NCBI GenBank assembly: GCA_965226645.1
Contig: CBDDDL010000004.1
Location: 620,001 to 684,000 of the forward strand
Length of the DNA stretch: 64,000 nucleotides
Origin: Poriferisodalis sp965226645
GTDB taxonomy: Bacteria > Actinomycetota > Acidimicrobiia > Acidimicrobiales > Poriferisodalaceae
Direction of reading: 5' to 3'
This document shows, piece after piece, positions 36,561 through 45,356 of this stretch. A program made the translations under genes and the position numbers. The stretch's first letter is position 1; each line of letters opens with the position of its first letter. A model generated the notes under the pieces. The model saw only the letters and a list, made by a program, of their open reading frames with translations, made no database searches and was not told where the DNA came from.

Positions 36561-36883
36561 GACGAGTCGATTCGGGGAAAGGCGAGGGGGGCACGTTGGC
36601 GGTGCCCGATGGCGTCGGCGAGCAGCAGCACGTCGACGAGACGAGCAGCGTGCTCTTCGGGACTCACCGGTGGAGGAATCTCAGGCGGCTCGATGGCGAG
36701 CCTGAGTTCCAAGCGCTCGCCAGTAGCTGCGATGAGCCGGCGCAGGGTGCGGGTCGTGGGATCGCGCCGCCCGTGCTCATAGGCGGAAATCACCGGTTGG
36801 CTGGTGCCGGCGCGCTCGGCTAGGGCCGCTTGGCTCAAGTCATGGCGCTGCCGGGCCATTCGAAGAAGCTGTGCCGGTTCCAT
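36557..36883 (-). CDS. XRE-family helix-turn-helix regulator (putative antitoxin)
   Basis: A 108-residue protein. The HTH_3 domain covers residues 1-65: LLRMARQRHDLSQAALAERA then GTSQPVISAYEHGRRDPTTRTLRRLI. An extended tail of about 45 residues follows that could bind the partner protein. The ATG at 36883 (MEPAQ) is preferred to 36895, because the latter lies inside the operator palindrome; no clear ribosome site is seen for either. With the nucleotidyltransferase it forms a two-gene unit. Autoregulation through the adjacent palindrome is likely. Confidence 0.75.
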   Translation of the reverse strand: MEPAQLLRMARQRHDLSQAALAERAGTSQPVISAYEHGRRDPTTRTLRRLIAATGERLELRLAIEPPEIPPPVSPEEHAARLVDVLLLADAIGHRQRAPLAFPRIDSS

Positions 36884-36891
36884 GATCAGCA

Positions 36892-36921
36892 ACATTACAT
36901 ATCGTATTGTCTATGTAATGT
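36892..36921. promoter_or_regulatory. 30-bp palindrome, probable autoregulatory operator of the XRE/nucleotidyltransferase pair
   Basis: Perfect 10-bp arms, acattacata and tatgtaatgt, are separated by 10 bp. The site is strikingly AT-rich against the local GC background and ends 8 bp before the preferred start codon. A -10-like TATGTAAT on the minus strand overlaps one arm, so binding would block transcription. Confidence 0.7.
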
Positions 36922-37012
36922 GCCGCTGAAGCGACACGACGTCAACGCCGAAGCGGACGATCCCGGGAACTTCTTCGGGGGCTGTACGTCCCGGCACGAA
37001 CCGGAACGCTGC

Positions 37013-37070
37013 GCTACAGGCTGCGGTTCGCCCGGTCCCCCGGCGTGGCGGCCGCCCGGAAGCCGTCGGC
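37013..37070. repeat. 58-bp direct repeat, copy 2 (in deacetylase 3' end)
   Basis: Identical to 35949-36006. Here it is the genuine 3' end of the deacetylase coding sequence (last 17 residues from ADGFRAAATPGDRANRSL, plus stop). Confidence 0.9.
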
Positions 37071-37901
37071 GACCTGCGCCATCGTGGTGAATGTCACGCT
37101 GGGCTGGGACGCCATGTGGTCGATGAGCCGTTCGAGCATCAGCATGCGGCTGCCCCGTCCTATGCACTGGGGATGCATCGTGAGCACGAACACCCCGCTG
37201 CCGACCCGGTCGCAGAGGTAGTCAAACTCAGCGGACCACACGTCGTAGGCGTGATCGGGGGTGCGCAGCCCTTGCACGGTGGGACCGTCATAGCTGAAGT
37301 ACGGCCAGTCGTCGAGGATCCAGTCGAACGGCAGTTGCACGAGGTCGACCTCATCGCCGAATTGGTGCGGACCGTCGGTGGTGGGAACGTCACCCAGCCG
37401 GCACCACGTCGGTGCATAGTCGTTGCGGGCCATGGAGGAGTCGTAGGAGAAGCCGTGCTCGATGAGCAGGCTGATCCAGCGGTCCCCGCAGTTGCCGCCC
37501 GGCACCCGGTGCCCGACCGGCGGGCTGCCCGAGAGCCGTTCGAGGCAGTCCATGGAGCGCGTCAGGATTGCCCGCTCGTCGGCTTCGTCACGCTTGGACG
37601 AGGGGGCCTCGTGGCAGTAGCCGTGGTAGCCCACTTCGTGCCCTTCCGAAACCACCCGGGCGCACACGTCGCCGAAGGTGTCGATGGTGTGGCCGGGAAT
37701 GAACCACGTCGTCGGAATGCTGCGCTCGTCCATCAAGTCGAGCAGCCGGTGCGCTCCGATCGTGGAGAATTCCCCGCGGGCGGTCAGGTTCGGCGATCTC
37801 GAGCCTCGTGGCCCGGTCCAGATCGATATCGCGTCGAAGTCGAAGCTCAGGCAGACCGTCACACGGGAATCTTGGGCATCAGGTGGTCGTTCGGGGCTCA
37901 T
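37014..37901 (-). CDS. polysaccharide deacetylase family (NodB-like) hydrolase
   Basis: A 295-residue NodB-homology protein. Motif 1 is CLSFDFDA with the catalytic and metal Asp. Motif 2 is EGHEVGYHGYCHE, giving the H-x3-H-type zinc ligands. Motif 3 is GHRVPGGNCGD, and the last motif is VFVLTMHPQCIGRG. No signal peptide is present, so it is likely cytoplasmic, as in the PuuE/allantoinase-like branch that acts on small amides. The 3' end lies in the 58-bp repeat, so it was copied when the neighbouring module arrived. Confidence 0.85.
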   Translation of the reverse strand: MSPERPPDAQDSRVTVCLSFDFDAISIWTGPRGSRSPNLTARGEFSTIGAHRLLDLMDERSIPTTWFIPGHTIDTFGDVCARVVSEGHEVGYHGYCHEAPSSKRDEADERAILTRSMDCLERLSGSPPVGHRVPGGNCGDRWISLLIEHGFSYDSSMARNDYAPTWCRLGDVPTTDGPHQFGDEVDLVQLPFDWILDDWPYFSYDGPTVQGLRTPDHAYDVWSAEFDYLCDRVGSGVFVLTMHPQCIGRGSRMLMLERLIDHMASQPSVTFTTMAQVADGFRAAATPGDRANRSL

Positions 37902-38007
37902 CTGCGGACCCTACTGAACGCCCACCAGCGCCAGCCGCGCCCGCAAACGCAGCTTCGGGCGCCAGCGGGCCCGGTGTCGCGAAGCTGCCGGGCGGTACCG
38001 TGACCCG

Positions 38008-40452
38008 ATGCCCGAACGGACTGAATCTGGTCCCGCTGAGGGGCCACCGTTGGCCGGGATGCGGGTGCTCGAGGTGGCCACTGGCATCGCCGGGCCCTTC
38101 GCTGGACGGCTGCTTGCGGGCGCCGGCGCGACGGTCGTCAAAGTCGAGCCGCCGCACGGCGATCCTGCCCGGCGCCAGCCGGTCGACGATGTCCCGCTGG
38201 AGCCCGGCGAGCTGAGTCCGTTATACGTTCATCTCAACGCCGGGAAGCTGAACTGCCCGGTCGACGATGTCGACCCGGCGTGGCCGCAGGTGGTGATCGC
38301 CAGCGAGACGCTGGCGGGACTCGCCGACACTGCGTGGAACCCGCAGCGACTGGCTGCCCGTACCGCTTCGGGTGGCCCAGCACCGAAGCTCGTTACGGTC
38401 ACTGCCTGGGGTGCGCAAGCACACGACCCGGGCGTCATTGCCGACGAGCTGCTGGTGCAATCTGCTAGCGGCTTCCTGGGTTTCAACGGCGACGAAGGTG
38501 CCGAACCGTTGCGCCTCCCCGGCTGGCAGGCGCAGTACACCGCGGGCGGACTTGCAGCTTGGGCCGCACACCTGATTTTGCGGCGACCCGAGGTCCACAT
38601 GGACGTTTCGTGGCTGGGGGCGCTGTTGACAGGGGTCGAGCTTTGCTATTGCGATGCGTTGCACTGCGAGCGGCCGCGGCCGCTGGTGGGGCCGCATCCG
38701 CCCACGGCGTACCCGTCGGGCGCGATCCGCTGCGCCGATGGCTACGTGTGCCCTGGGTCGATCCGGCGCGACGACTGGGAGATGCAATGCCTGCACCTCG
38801 GCGTGCCCGAGTGGATCGATGATCCTGAGCTGAGCCATCGACATCGCCGGGTCCGCCACATCGACAAGATTCGCGAGGTCATCGAGCCGTGGTATGGGGC
38901 ACGTACCAAGCGGGAGCTCTTCCAGTTCGCACTCGAGACGCCGTGGGCCGTCGGCATGGTGATGACCCCGCTCGACGCGCTGGCTGACGAGCATCTCGCT
39001 GCACGCGGCTTCCTCGGCAATATCGACACACCCGCAGGCCCAGCGCTCGGACCGATCCGGCCGTTCGCCGCCCAAGGCGTGCCGGTGCCGAACCAGCAGG
39101 TCAGCGACCGGGGTGCCGACACGTTTCCCACGCAAGCACCGTCGACGGAATCCGCTCCAGCCGAACCCGAGAGCATCCGGGCGCTGCGCGGTGATCTCGC
39201 GACAGCGAACCGGCCCACGTCAACGCTGCGACCCGCCCGGCAGCTGCGGGTCATCGAGATGACGATCGCCTGGGCCGGCCCGTATGTCGGCAACCTGCTG
39301 ACGCCACTCGGCATCGACGTCATCAAGATCGAGGCCCAGAACCCCTTCGACGGCTTCCGCACACAGCGTCCCTACGACCACGGCATGGCACCGGGACTCG
39401 AACACCTTGTGGCGGACAATCGCTTCTACGAGGCAGGCGGCCACTTCAACTCGGTCAACAAGGGCAAGCGCGACTGCGTGGTGACGCTCGCCACGCTCGA
39501 GGGCCGAGAAGCGTTCATGGAGCTGGTCCGCAACTGTGACGCGCTCGTCGCAAATTTCTCGGCCCATGTGCTGCCGCAATTGGGACTCGACTTCGAGACG
39601 CTGGCAGAGGTCAACCCCCACATTGTGCTGGTCCGCATGCCCGCCTTCGGCATCGACGGTCCGTACGCGGACGCGGTCGGTTATGGCTCGATCATCGAGG
39701 CGATGGGCGGGCTCGGGCACCGGCAGGGCTACGAGCACGAAGGCGCCCGCATCTCGAACATCTACTTCCCGGACCCCATCGCCGGCATCGCTGCGGGATT
39801 CGCCCTGCTGAGCGGCCTGCACCACGCCGAGCGCACCGGCCGAGGCATCGAAATTGACGTGTCTCAACAGGAAGGCACCTGGCAGCACAGCGGTGAGGCC
39901 CTCGTGCTGGCGTCGACGGCCGGGCGCGACATCGGTCGGATGGGCAACCGCGAGCCCGGCGCAGCGTGGAGCGGCTTCATAGAAGCCACCGGCGGCTGGC
40001 TCGCAGCAATTGCCGACACATCGGATGGATCTCCGACTCCGAAGTTCGACGCTGCCAATGTCATCCGCGGCCTGCTCGACGAGATCGAAGCGAACAGCGG
40101 CGCACCGACTCGTACCCGAGAGGACCTCCAGGCAATCCTGCACGCCGCGGGCGCCCGCACCGAGCCCTGTCGGGACCCCTGGACGGCCCCAGGCCATAGC
40201 CCCCTAGTGGACCACATTGAATTCGTCGAGCATCCAGTAACCGGCCAAAGACGCCACATCGCCTCCCCCTTCACGCTCGACGGCAAGCGCCCCACCCCAA
40301 CCGGCCCCGCTCCCCTGTTCGACCAGCACACCGACGAGGTAATGGCCGAAGTAGCTGGCCTGAGCACAGACCAGATCGCAAACCTCCGAGCTGAAGGCCA
40401 CATAGGCGGCGAACTACCCCCACCAGCAGAACTCGGCTTCGTCTACGACTGA
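38008..40452 (+). CDS. double-domain CaiB/BaiF family III CoA-transferase
   Basis: 814 residues with two CoA-transferase III units. Unit 1 starts MRVLEVATGIAGPFAGRLLAGAGATVVKVEPPHGDPAR and has LNAGKLNCPVDD. Unit 2 starts near residue 410 with LRVIEMTIAWAGPYVGNLLTPLGIDVIKIEA, then VNKGKRDCVVTLATLEGREAFMELV and ALVANFSAHVLPQLGLDFETL. Only unit 2 keeps the long, well-conserved substrate region (PAFGIDGPYADAVGYGSIIEAMGG), so unit 1 may be structural. It is followed 22 bp later by the epoxide hydrolase. It is the same architecture as 28254-30653 but not a close copy. Confidence 0.87.
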   Translation: MPERTESGPAEGPPLAGMRVLEVATGIAGPFAGRLLAGAGATVVKVEPPHGDPARRQPVDDVPLEPGELSPLYVHLNAGKLNCPVDDVDPAWPQVVIASETLAGLADTAWNPQRLAARTASGGPAPKLVTVTAWGAQAHDPGVIADELLVQSASGFLGFNGDEGAEPLRLPGWQAQYTAGGLAAWAAHLILRRPEVHMDVSWLGALLTGVELCYCDALHCERPRPLVGPHPPTAYPSGAIRCADGYVCPGSIRRDDWEMQCLHLGVPEWIDDPELSHRHRRVRHIDKIREVIEPWYGARTKRELFQFALETPWAVGMVMTPLDALADEHLAARGFLGNIDTPAGPALGPIRPFAAQGVPVPNQQVSDRGADTFPTQAPSTESAPAEPESIRALRGDLATANRPTSTLRPARQLRVIEMTIAWAGPYVGNLLTPLGIDVIKIEAQNPFDGFRTQRPYDHGMAPGLEHLVADNRFYEAGGHFNSVNKGKRDCVVTLATLEGREAFMELVRNCDALVANFSAHVLPQLGLDFETLAEVNPHIVLVRMPAFGIDGPYADAVGYGSIIEAMGGLGHRQGYEHEGARISNIYFPDPIAGIAAGFALLSGLHHAERTGRGIEIDVSQQEGTWQHSGEALVLASTAGRDIGRMGNREPGAAWSGFIEATGGWLAAIADTSDGSPTPKFDAANVIRGLLDEIEANSGAPTRTREDLQAILHAAGARTEPCRDPWTAPGHSPLVDHIEFVEHPVTGQRRHIASPFTLDGKRPTPTGPAPLFDQHTDEVMAEVAGLSTDQIANLRAEGHIGGELPPPAELGFVYD

Positions 40453-40473
40453 CCACCGGACTACCGTCACGCC

Positions 40474-41604
40474 ATGCAGATCGAACCGTTCCAGATCAAC
40501 GTCCCGGACGAGCAGCTAGCAGACCTCCAAGACCGTCTGGCAAGAACCCGCTGGCCCGAAGAAGAACCGGTAGACGACTGGTCGCAGGGCATCCCGCTCG
40601 CCTACGTCCAGGAGGTCTGCGAGTACTGGGCCAACACCTACGACTGGCGAGCACGCGAAGCCGCGCTCAACCGCTTCGACCAGTACATGGCCGACGTCAA
40701 CGGCATGGACGTGCACTTCATTCACGTCCGTTCGCCCGAGTCCGATGCAATGCCAATCGTGATCACCCATGGCTGGCCGGGCTCAGTGGTCGAGTTCCAC
40801 AAGGTCATCGAGCCCCTGGCTGACCCCGTCGCCCACGACGGGAATGCAGCCGATGCATTCCACGTGATCTGCCCGTCGCTTCCGGGGTACGGATTCAGCG
40901 GCAAGCCATCCGAGCCCGGCTGGGGCATCGAGAAGATCGCCGACTGCTGGGCCGAGCTCATGGCCGGCCTGGGCTACGACCGATTCGGTGCCCAGGGCGG
41001 CGATTGGGGCTCAGCCGTCACGAGTGCGCTCGGCAGTCGCCATGGGAATACCTGCATCGGCATCCACCTGAACATGGTGATGCGTGGCAGCCGCCCGAAA
41101 GATCGTGAGCCCAACGATGAGGAGCTGTCAGCCCTCGCAGCGGCGAAGCACTACAACGACTGGGATTCGGGCTATTCCAAGCAGCAGTCCACGCGCCCGC
41201 AGACACTCGGATACGGCCTGACGGACTCCCCCGCTGGACAGGCCGCATGGATTCTGGAGAAGTTCTGGGCGTGGACGGACTGCGGCGGCCATCCTGAGAA
41301 TGCGCTCGGTCGCGACGAGATGCTCGACAACATCATGCTGTACTGGCTCAACGCCAATGCGGCCTCGTCGGGGCGTCTCTACTGGGAGAGTTTCCGGCAG
41401 ATGCCCCGCATGACGGTCAGCGTGCCCACGGGTGTAGCGAAGTTCCCCAAGGAGATCATCCCGCCGGTTCGCGCCTGGTCAGAGCCGATCTATTCCGACA
41501 TCCGGCACTGGTCCGACATGCCCGCCGGCGGGCACTTCGCGGCATTCGAACAGCCCGAGCTGTTCGTTGACGACGTTCGCAAGTTCTTCAGCCTGCTGCG
41601 ATGA
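40474..41604 (+). CDS. epoxide hydrolase (EHN-domain alpha/beta hydrolase)
   Basis: A 376-residue protein with the EHN lid domain at the N terminus (IEPFQINVPDEQLADLQDRLARTRWPEE). The alpha/beta-hydrolase core has the oxyanion motif THGWPGSVVEF and the nucleophile elbow GAQGGDWGS (Asp in GGDWG). The late His is in AGGHFAAFEQPELF. Tyrosines in the cap would activate the epoxide. Length is normal for the microsomal-type bacterial family. It lies directly behind the double CoA-transferase and likely belongs to the same catabolic operon. Confidence 0.9.
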   Translation: MQIEPFQINVPDEQLADLQDRLARTRWPEEEPVDDWSQGIPLAYVQEVCEYWANTYDWRAREAALNRFDQYMADVNGMDVHFIHVRSPESDAMPIVITHGWPGSVVEFHKVIEPLADPVAHDGNAADAFHVICPSLPGYGFSGKPSEPGWGIEKIADCWAELMAGLGYDRFGAQGGDWGSAVTSALGSRHGNTCIGIHLNMVMRGSRPKDREPNDEELSALAAAKHYNDWDSGYSKQQSTRPQTLGYGLTDSPAGQAAWILEKFWAWTDCGGHPENALGRDEMLDNIMLYWLNANAASSGRLYWESFRQMPRMTVSVPTGVAKFPKEIIPPVRAWSEPIYSDIRHWSDMPAGGHFAAFEQPELFVDDVRKFFSLLR

Positions 41605-41674
41605 CCGAACTCGCCAAGTCGCGAGCTCAGCGGGTACCCGTCTGGAGGCGCGGCACGTGCTGAGGGCGCTGACG

Positions 41675-43306
41675 ATGGACCGCCCGCTGCTCGTGTCGAG
41701 CATCATCTCGTTCGCCGCGCGGTCGCATTCGCACACTGACGTCGTCGCCGTCGACTCCAGCGGCACCGTCACCCGCACCAATTGGGGCCAGGTGGGTGAG
41801 CGAGCCCGCCGCGTCTCGGTCGCGCTCACAGCTGATGGGGTCAAACCCGGCGACCGGGTAGCAACGATTGCTTGGAACGATCACCGCCATCTCGAGGCCT
41901 ACTTCGGCATCACCGGGATCGGCGCCGTGCTGCACACGGTGAACCCTCGGCTGCACGACGACCAGATCGCCTACATCCTCAACGACGCAGCCGACACGGT
42001 GGTACTCGTCGATCCCTCGTTCGTCGAGATGGCCCGTCGCGTCGCCCCCCGAGTGCCGTGCGTGCGCAAGTGGATCGTGCTGAGCGCGAGCGGTGCCGTC
42101 GGCGATCTCCCCGGCGAGATCGCGTACGAGAACTGGCTGGCCGCCCATCCCCAGAGTGCCGAATGGCCGGAGTTCGACGAACGCTCCGCTGCCACGCTGT
42201 GTTACACCTCGGGCACCACCGGAAACCCCAAGGGCGTGCTGCAGAGCCATCGATCCATCGTGCTGCAGACGTGGGCCTGCTGCACCGGAGACGGCCACGA
42301 TGTGCACTCAGGGCACGCTGTGCTGGGCGCGGTGCCGATGTTCCACGTAAACGGCTGGGCGCTGCCGTTCGCCACCGCAATGAGCGGGGCAAAGCTCGTG
42401 CTGCCCGGACCCGATCTGAGCCCAGAAGCGCTTGTCGACCTCATCGAAGCCGAGGACATCACCTTCTCCGCTGGTGTACCGACCATCTGGCTCAGCGTGG
42501 TGCAGTACCTGCAGGCGTCCGGCCGCAGTGTGCCCTCACTGCGCAAGGTCGCAGTCGGGGGTTCCGCCGCGCCGCGCGTGCTCATCGACACGCTCGAGGA
42601 CGACTACGGCGTCACGGTCAGCCACATCTGGGGCATGACCGAGATGACCCAGGGCACCTCGGGTCGCTTCACCCATCGCGTCGAGCGCATGGACCGCGAC
42701 GCCCAACGCGCCCGCCAGGCAAAGGCAGGCAGGGAGCTGTACGGCATCGAGCTCCGGGTCGTCGACCGCGACGGCAACGTCGTGCCTCGCGATGGCATCA
42801 GCGTCGGCGAGATTCAGGCTCGTGGCCCATGGATGTGCGGCGCGTATTACGAAGGAGCGCTCACGGCTCGGGGTGCATTCGACGACACGCACCTGCCAGG
42901 CGCAGACGGCGGATGGCTTCGCACTGGAGACGTGGGTGCGATCGACAGCGAGGGCTACCTCACCCTGACCGACCGATCCAAGGACGTCATCAAGAGCGGT
43001 GGCGAGTGGATCAGCTCGATCGAGCTCGAGAATGCCGCTCTGGCTGCTCCAGGGGTGGCAGCCGCAGCGGTCATCGGCCTGCCGCACGAGCGCTGGGGCG
43101 AACGACCGCTGCTCATCATCGAATTGGCTGACGGTGCGTCGCTCAACCGTGTCGCGATTCTCGACTCCATCCGGCCTCGGGTCGCGTCGTGGTGGTTGCC
43201 CGACGACATCGTGGTCGCGAACCAGGTTCCGCTGACCGGGACTGGCAAGATCGACAAGAAGCTTCTTCGCACGGCCTACGCGGAGCACTCCTGGCCGTCA
43301 ACGTGA
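41675..43306 (+). CDS. acyl-CoA synthetase (AMP-forming ligase)
   Basis: A 543-residue member of the acyl-adenylate family. The AMP-binding P-loop is LCYTSGTTGNPKGVLQSH. Next come A5-type IWGMTEMTQGTSGR and the hinge motif GWLRTGDVGAIDSEGYLTLTDRSKDVIKSGGEWIS. The catalytic C-terminal lysine is in TGTGKIDKKLLR. It activates a medium or long fatty acid, or an aromatic acid, to its CoA thioester. ATG at 41675 is chosen with GAGGG nine bases upstream; the frame upstream overlaps the epoxide hydrolase end. Confidence 0.9.
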   Translation: MDRPLLVSSIISFAARSHSHTDVVAVDSSGTVTRTNWGQVGERARRVSVALTADGVKPGDRVATIAWNDHRHLEAYFGITGIGAVLHTVNPRLHDDQIAYILNDAADTVVLVDPSFVEMARRVAPRVPCVRKWIVLSASGAVGDLPGEIAYENWLAAHPQSAEWPEFDERSAATLCYTSGTTGNPKGVLQSHRSIVLQTWACCTGDGHDVHSGHAVLGAVPMFHVNGWALPFATAMSGAKLVLPGPDLSPEALVDLIEAEDITFSAGVPTIWLSVVQYLQASGRSVPSLRKVAVGGSAAPRVLIDTLEDDYGVTVSHIWGMTEMTQGTSGRFTHRVERMDRDAQRARQAKAGRELYGIELRVVDRDGNVVPRDGISVGEIQARGPWMCGAYYEGALTARGAFDDTHLPGADGGWLRTGDVGAIDSEGYLTLTDRSKDVIKSGGEWISSIELENAALAAPGVAAAAVIGLPHERWGERPLLIIELADGASLNRVAILDSIRPRVASWWLPDDIVVANQVPLTGTGKIDKKLLRTAYAEHSWPST

Positions 43307-43514
43307 TCACTCAGAACCGCGCTCGGCGCGGCTGGACAGCGAGAGGCAATCGACGTGCCGACTCGGTCTGAGGAGCCCCGCCGATAAACTCGCTCATCGG
43401 ACGCCGCGAACCTCGTTATCGGCGGCAACGTCCGCTCACGGCCGTCGAGGCCTCAGCGAGCCAGATGCGCCGAGGCCCACCCGTTCCGCCGTTTGCCTAC
43501 CGCGAGGAGTTCTC

Positions 43515-43817
43515 ATGGCTGCTGGTCGCACAACATTTGAGAAACTGCAGCGGGACCGGGCCAAGAAGGCCAAGGCGGACGCCAAGCGCGCGAAGCGCAT
43601 GGGCAAGATTCCACAGAGCGGTCCCCTCGTCGCGGAATCGACGATGTATGACGGCAGCGGCGCAGTCCTCGACGGCAACCTCGACGAAGAACTGTCGGCC
43701 GCGGACCTGATTCGCCTCGTTGAAGAGGTGCAGACCCAGTTCGACAACGACGAGATCACCTTCGACGAGTACGAGGAGCGCAAGATCGAGCTCCTCACCC
43801 GCCTGCCCACCGACTGA
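43515..43817 (+). CDS. small protein with SHOCT-like C-terminal domain
   Basis: 100 residues. The first third is a very basic helix (KLQRDRAKKAKADAKRAKRM). It is followed by a linker and a helix-loop-helix at the C terminus (LIRLVEEVQTQFDNDEITFDEYEERKIELL) of the SHOCT (short C-terminal) type. SHOCT units are thought to mediate binding, often at membranes or nucleic acids. No catalytic residues are seen. GAGGAG lies just upstream of the ATG. It precedes the MFS exporter but is separated from it by the palindrome. Function unknown. Confidence 0.65.
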   Translation: MAAGRTTFEKLQRDRAKKAKADAKRAKRMGKIPQSGPLVAESTMYDGSGAVLDGNLDEELSAADLIRLVEEVQTQFDNDEITFDEYEERKIELLTRLPTD

Positions 43818-43851
43818 GCTCTGTTGGCGAGGCCACGAGGCTCCGCAGTAG

Positions 43852-45276
43852 TTGCCCGCTATAGTAACTACTATAAAACAAGTCAATTCTCTGGACAACC
43901 GCAGAGTCTCGGGTCACGCCTGGAAGATTCTCGGTGCCACGTCGCTCACGAATTTCGTGGTGGGACTGGACTTGTCGATCACGAACGTTGCGATTCCCGA
44001 CATGGGCCGCGAGTTCACCAGCGCCAGCACCGCGGATCTCTCGTGGGTGCTGACGTTCTACATGGTCACCTTCGCAGCCTTTCTCATCGTGGCCGGACGA
44101 TGGGCCGACAGGTATGGGCGCCTTCGAATGCTCAACATCGGCATCGCCTGCTTGGTGATCGGCGCTGCGTTGGCTGCCATTGCACCCTCACTGGCGGTCC
44201 TCATCGCGATGCGAGGACTGCAGGGGATCGGCGCGGCGATGATGGCCCCGGCCTCGCTCGGACTTGCCGTCGCCGCGTGGCCCATCGAGCGGCGCGGCAC
44301 CGCAGTCGCAGTCTGGAGCTCGACGCTCGCGCTGTCGACCGCAGTCGGCCCCGTGGTCGGCGGCTTCTTGATCGAATACGGCTCATGGCGCTGGGCCTAC
44401 GCGCTGGAAATCCCGGTGGGCGTGATCGCGCTGGTGTGGGGAGTGCGGGTGCTGAGCGAAAGCGCACGCCACCCCGAAACGCACTACCCCGATCTGGTGG
44501 GCGCAGCGCTTCTGGGAGCCGCTACCGGCGGCCTCGCTCTGGCAATCGTGCAGGGACAGGAATGGGGCTGGGCCTCACCAGCAGTGCTCGGATTGCTGGT
44601 GTTTTGCGCCGTGTCGATCATCGTGGTCGCTCGTCGCACCGCTACACATCGCGACCCCATCGTGCCGAGAACGCTGCTGGCAGTGTCGTCATTTCGAATC
44701 GCCTCCACCTCGCTCTTCCTGTTCGGCCTCGGGTTCTTCTCCATGCTCTTGGCCGTGGTGCTGTACCTCACCGAGATCGCCGGTTATTCCACCGTGACCG
44801 TCGGCGTCGCGATCATCACGTTGCCCATCGCCGCCTTGGTGTCGGCCAACGTCAGCGGACCGCTCGCCGATCGCTTCGGATTCCGGGCCGTGGTGATCCC
44901 CGGAATGCTGCTGTTCACTGTCGGTGCGCTGTGGCTCAGTGTGAGAGCGGGCCCGAACCCGAATTACCTGTTGGATCTGTTTCCAGGTCTTCTGCTGGCC
45001 GGAACTGGCATCGGAGCGGGGCCAGCCATCCTGAACGGGGCCGGAGTCTCCGAAGTCAACCCTGCGCACTTCAGCGTCGCCGGAGCGGTCACCCAGACCG
45101 CCCGTCAGCTCGCTGGGGCGATCGGTGTCGCCATCCTGGTTGCCATTCTCGGTGCCAGCGCATCTGGCAGCCCCACGGTCGGCACCTTCCGCTGGGCGTT
45201 CGCGTACCTGGCGTCCGCCGCAATCTTGGCGAGCCTGGTGGCCACCCGGCTTCCCGCCCGAGTGTCAGCCCGATAG
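43852..45276 (+). CDS. MFS drug exporter, DHA2 (EmrB/QacA) family
   Basis: About 474 residues with 14 predicted helices. The DHA2 signature near helix 1 is LDLSITNVAIPDMGREF, and the MFS motif A is AGRWADRYGRLRML. Motif C is visible in helix 5 (LALSTAVGPVVGGFLIEYGSWRWAYALEIP). Proton-coupled export of toxic compounds is the family role. The only canonical start in frame before helix 1 is the TTG at 43852, which places the palindrome at 43860 inside the first codons. The true start may be non-canonical or downstream. The HxlR gene follows in the same direction. Confidence 0.85.
   Translation: MPAIVTTIKQVNSLDNRRVSGHAWKILGATSLTNFVVGLDLSITNVAIPDMGREFTSASTADLSWVLTFYMVTFAAFLIVAGRWADRYGRLRMLNIGIACLVIGAALAAIAPSLAVLIAMRGLQGIGAAMMAPASLGLAVAAWPIERRGTAVAVWSSTLALSTAVGPVVGGFLIEYGSWRWAYALEIPVGVIALVWGVRVLSESARHPETHYPDLVGAALLGAATGGLALAIVQGQEWGWASPAVLGLLVFCAVSIIVVARRTATHRDPIVPRTLLAVSSFRIASTSLFLFGLGFFSMLLAVVLYLTEIAGYSTVTVGVAIITLPIAALVSANVSGPLADRFGFRAVVIPGMLLFTVGALWLSVRAGPNPNYLLDLFPGLLLAGTGIGAGPAILNGAGVSEVNPAHFSVAGAVTQTARQLAGAIGVAILVAILGASASGSPTVGTFRWAFAYLASAAILASLVATRLPARVSAR
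43860..43875. promoter_or_regulatory. AT-rich palindrome at the MFS gene start, possible HxlR operator
   Basis: tatagta-ac-tactata has perfect 7-bp arms and is the only AT-rich stretch nearby. It overlaps the annotated start of the exporter gene and contains a -10-like TATAAA just after it. The HxlR regulator downstream is the natural candidate to bind it. Confidence 0.5.
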
Positions 45277-45356
45277 CGCCGCTGAAAGGCCCCAGCAAAT
45301 GGCCCCGCGACACGGCCACTCCGGGGTCCGATCTCATCATTTGGTACGTTGAACTC

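Noticed and set aside
36922..37012. Possible small integrase or excisionase gene in the repeat-bounded module
   Set aside because: The 91 bp between operator and repeat are too short and hold no open frame of useful length.
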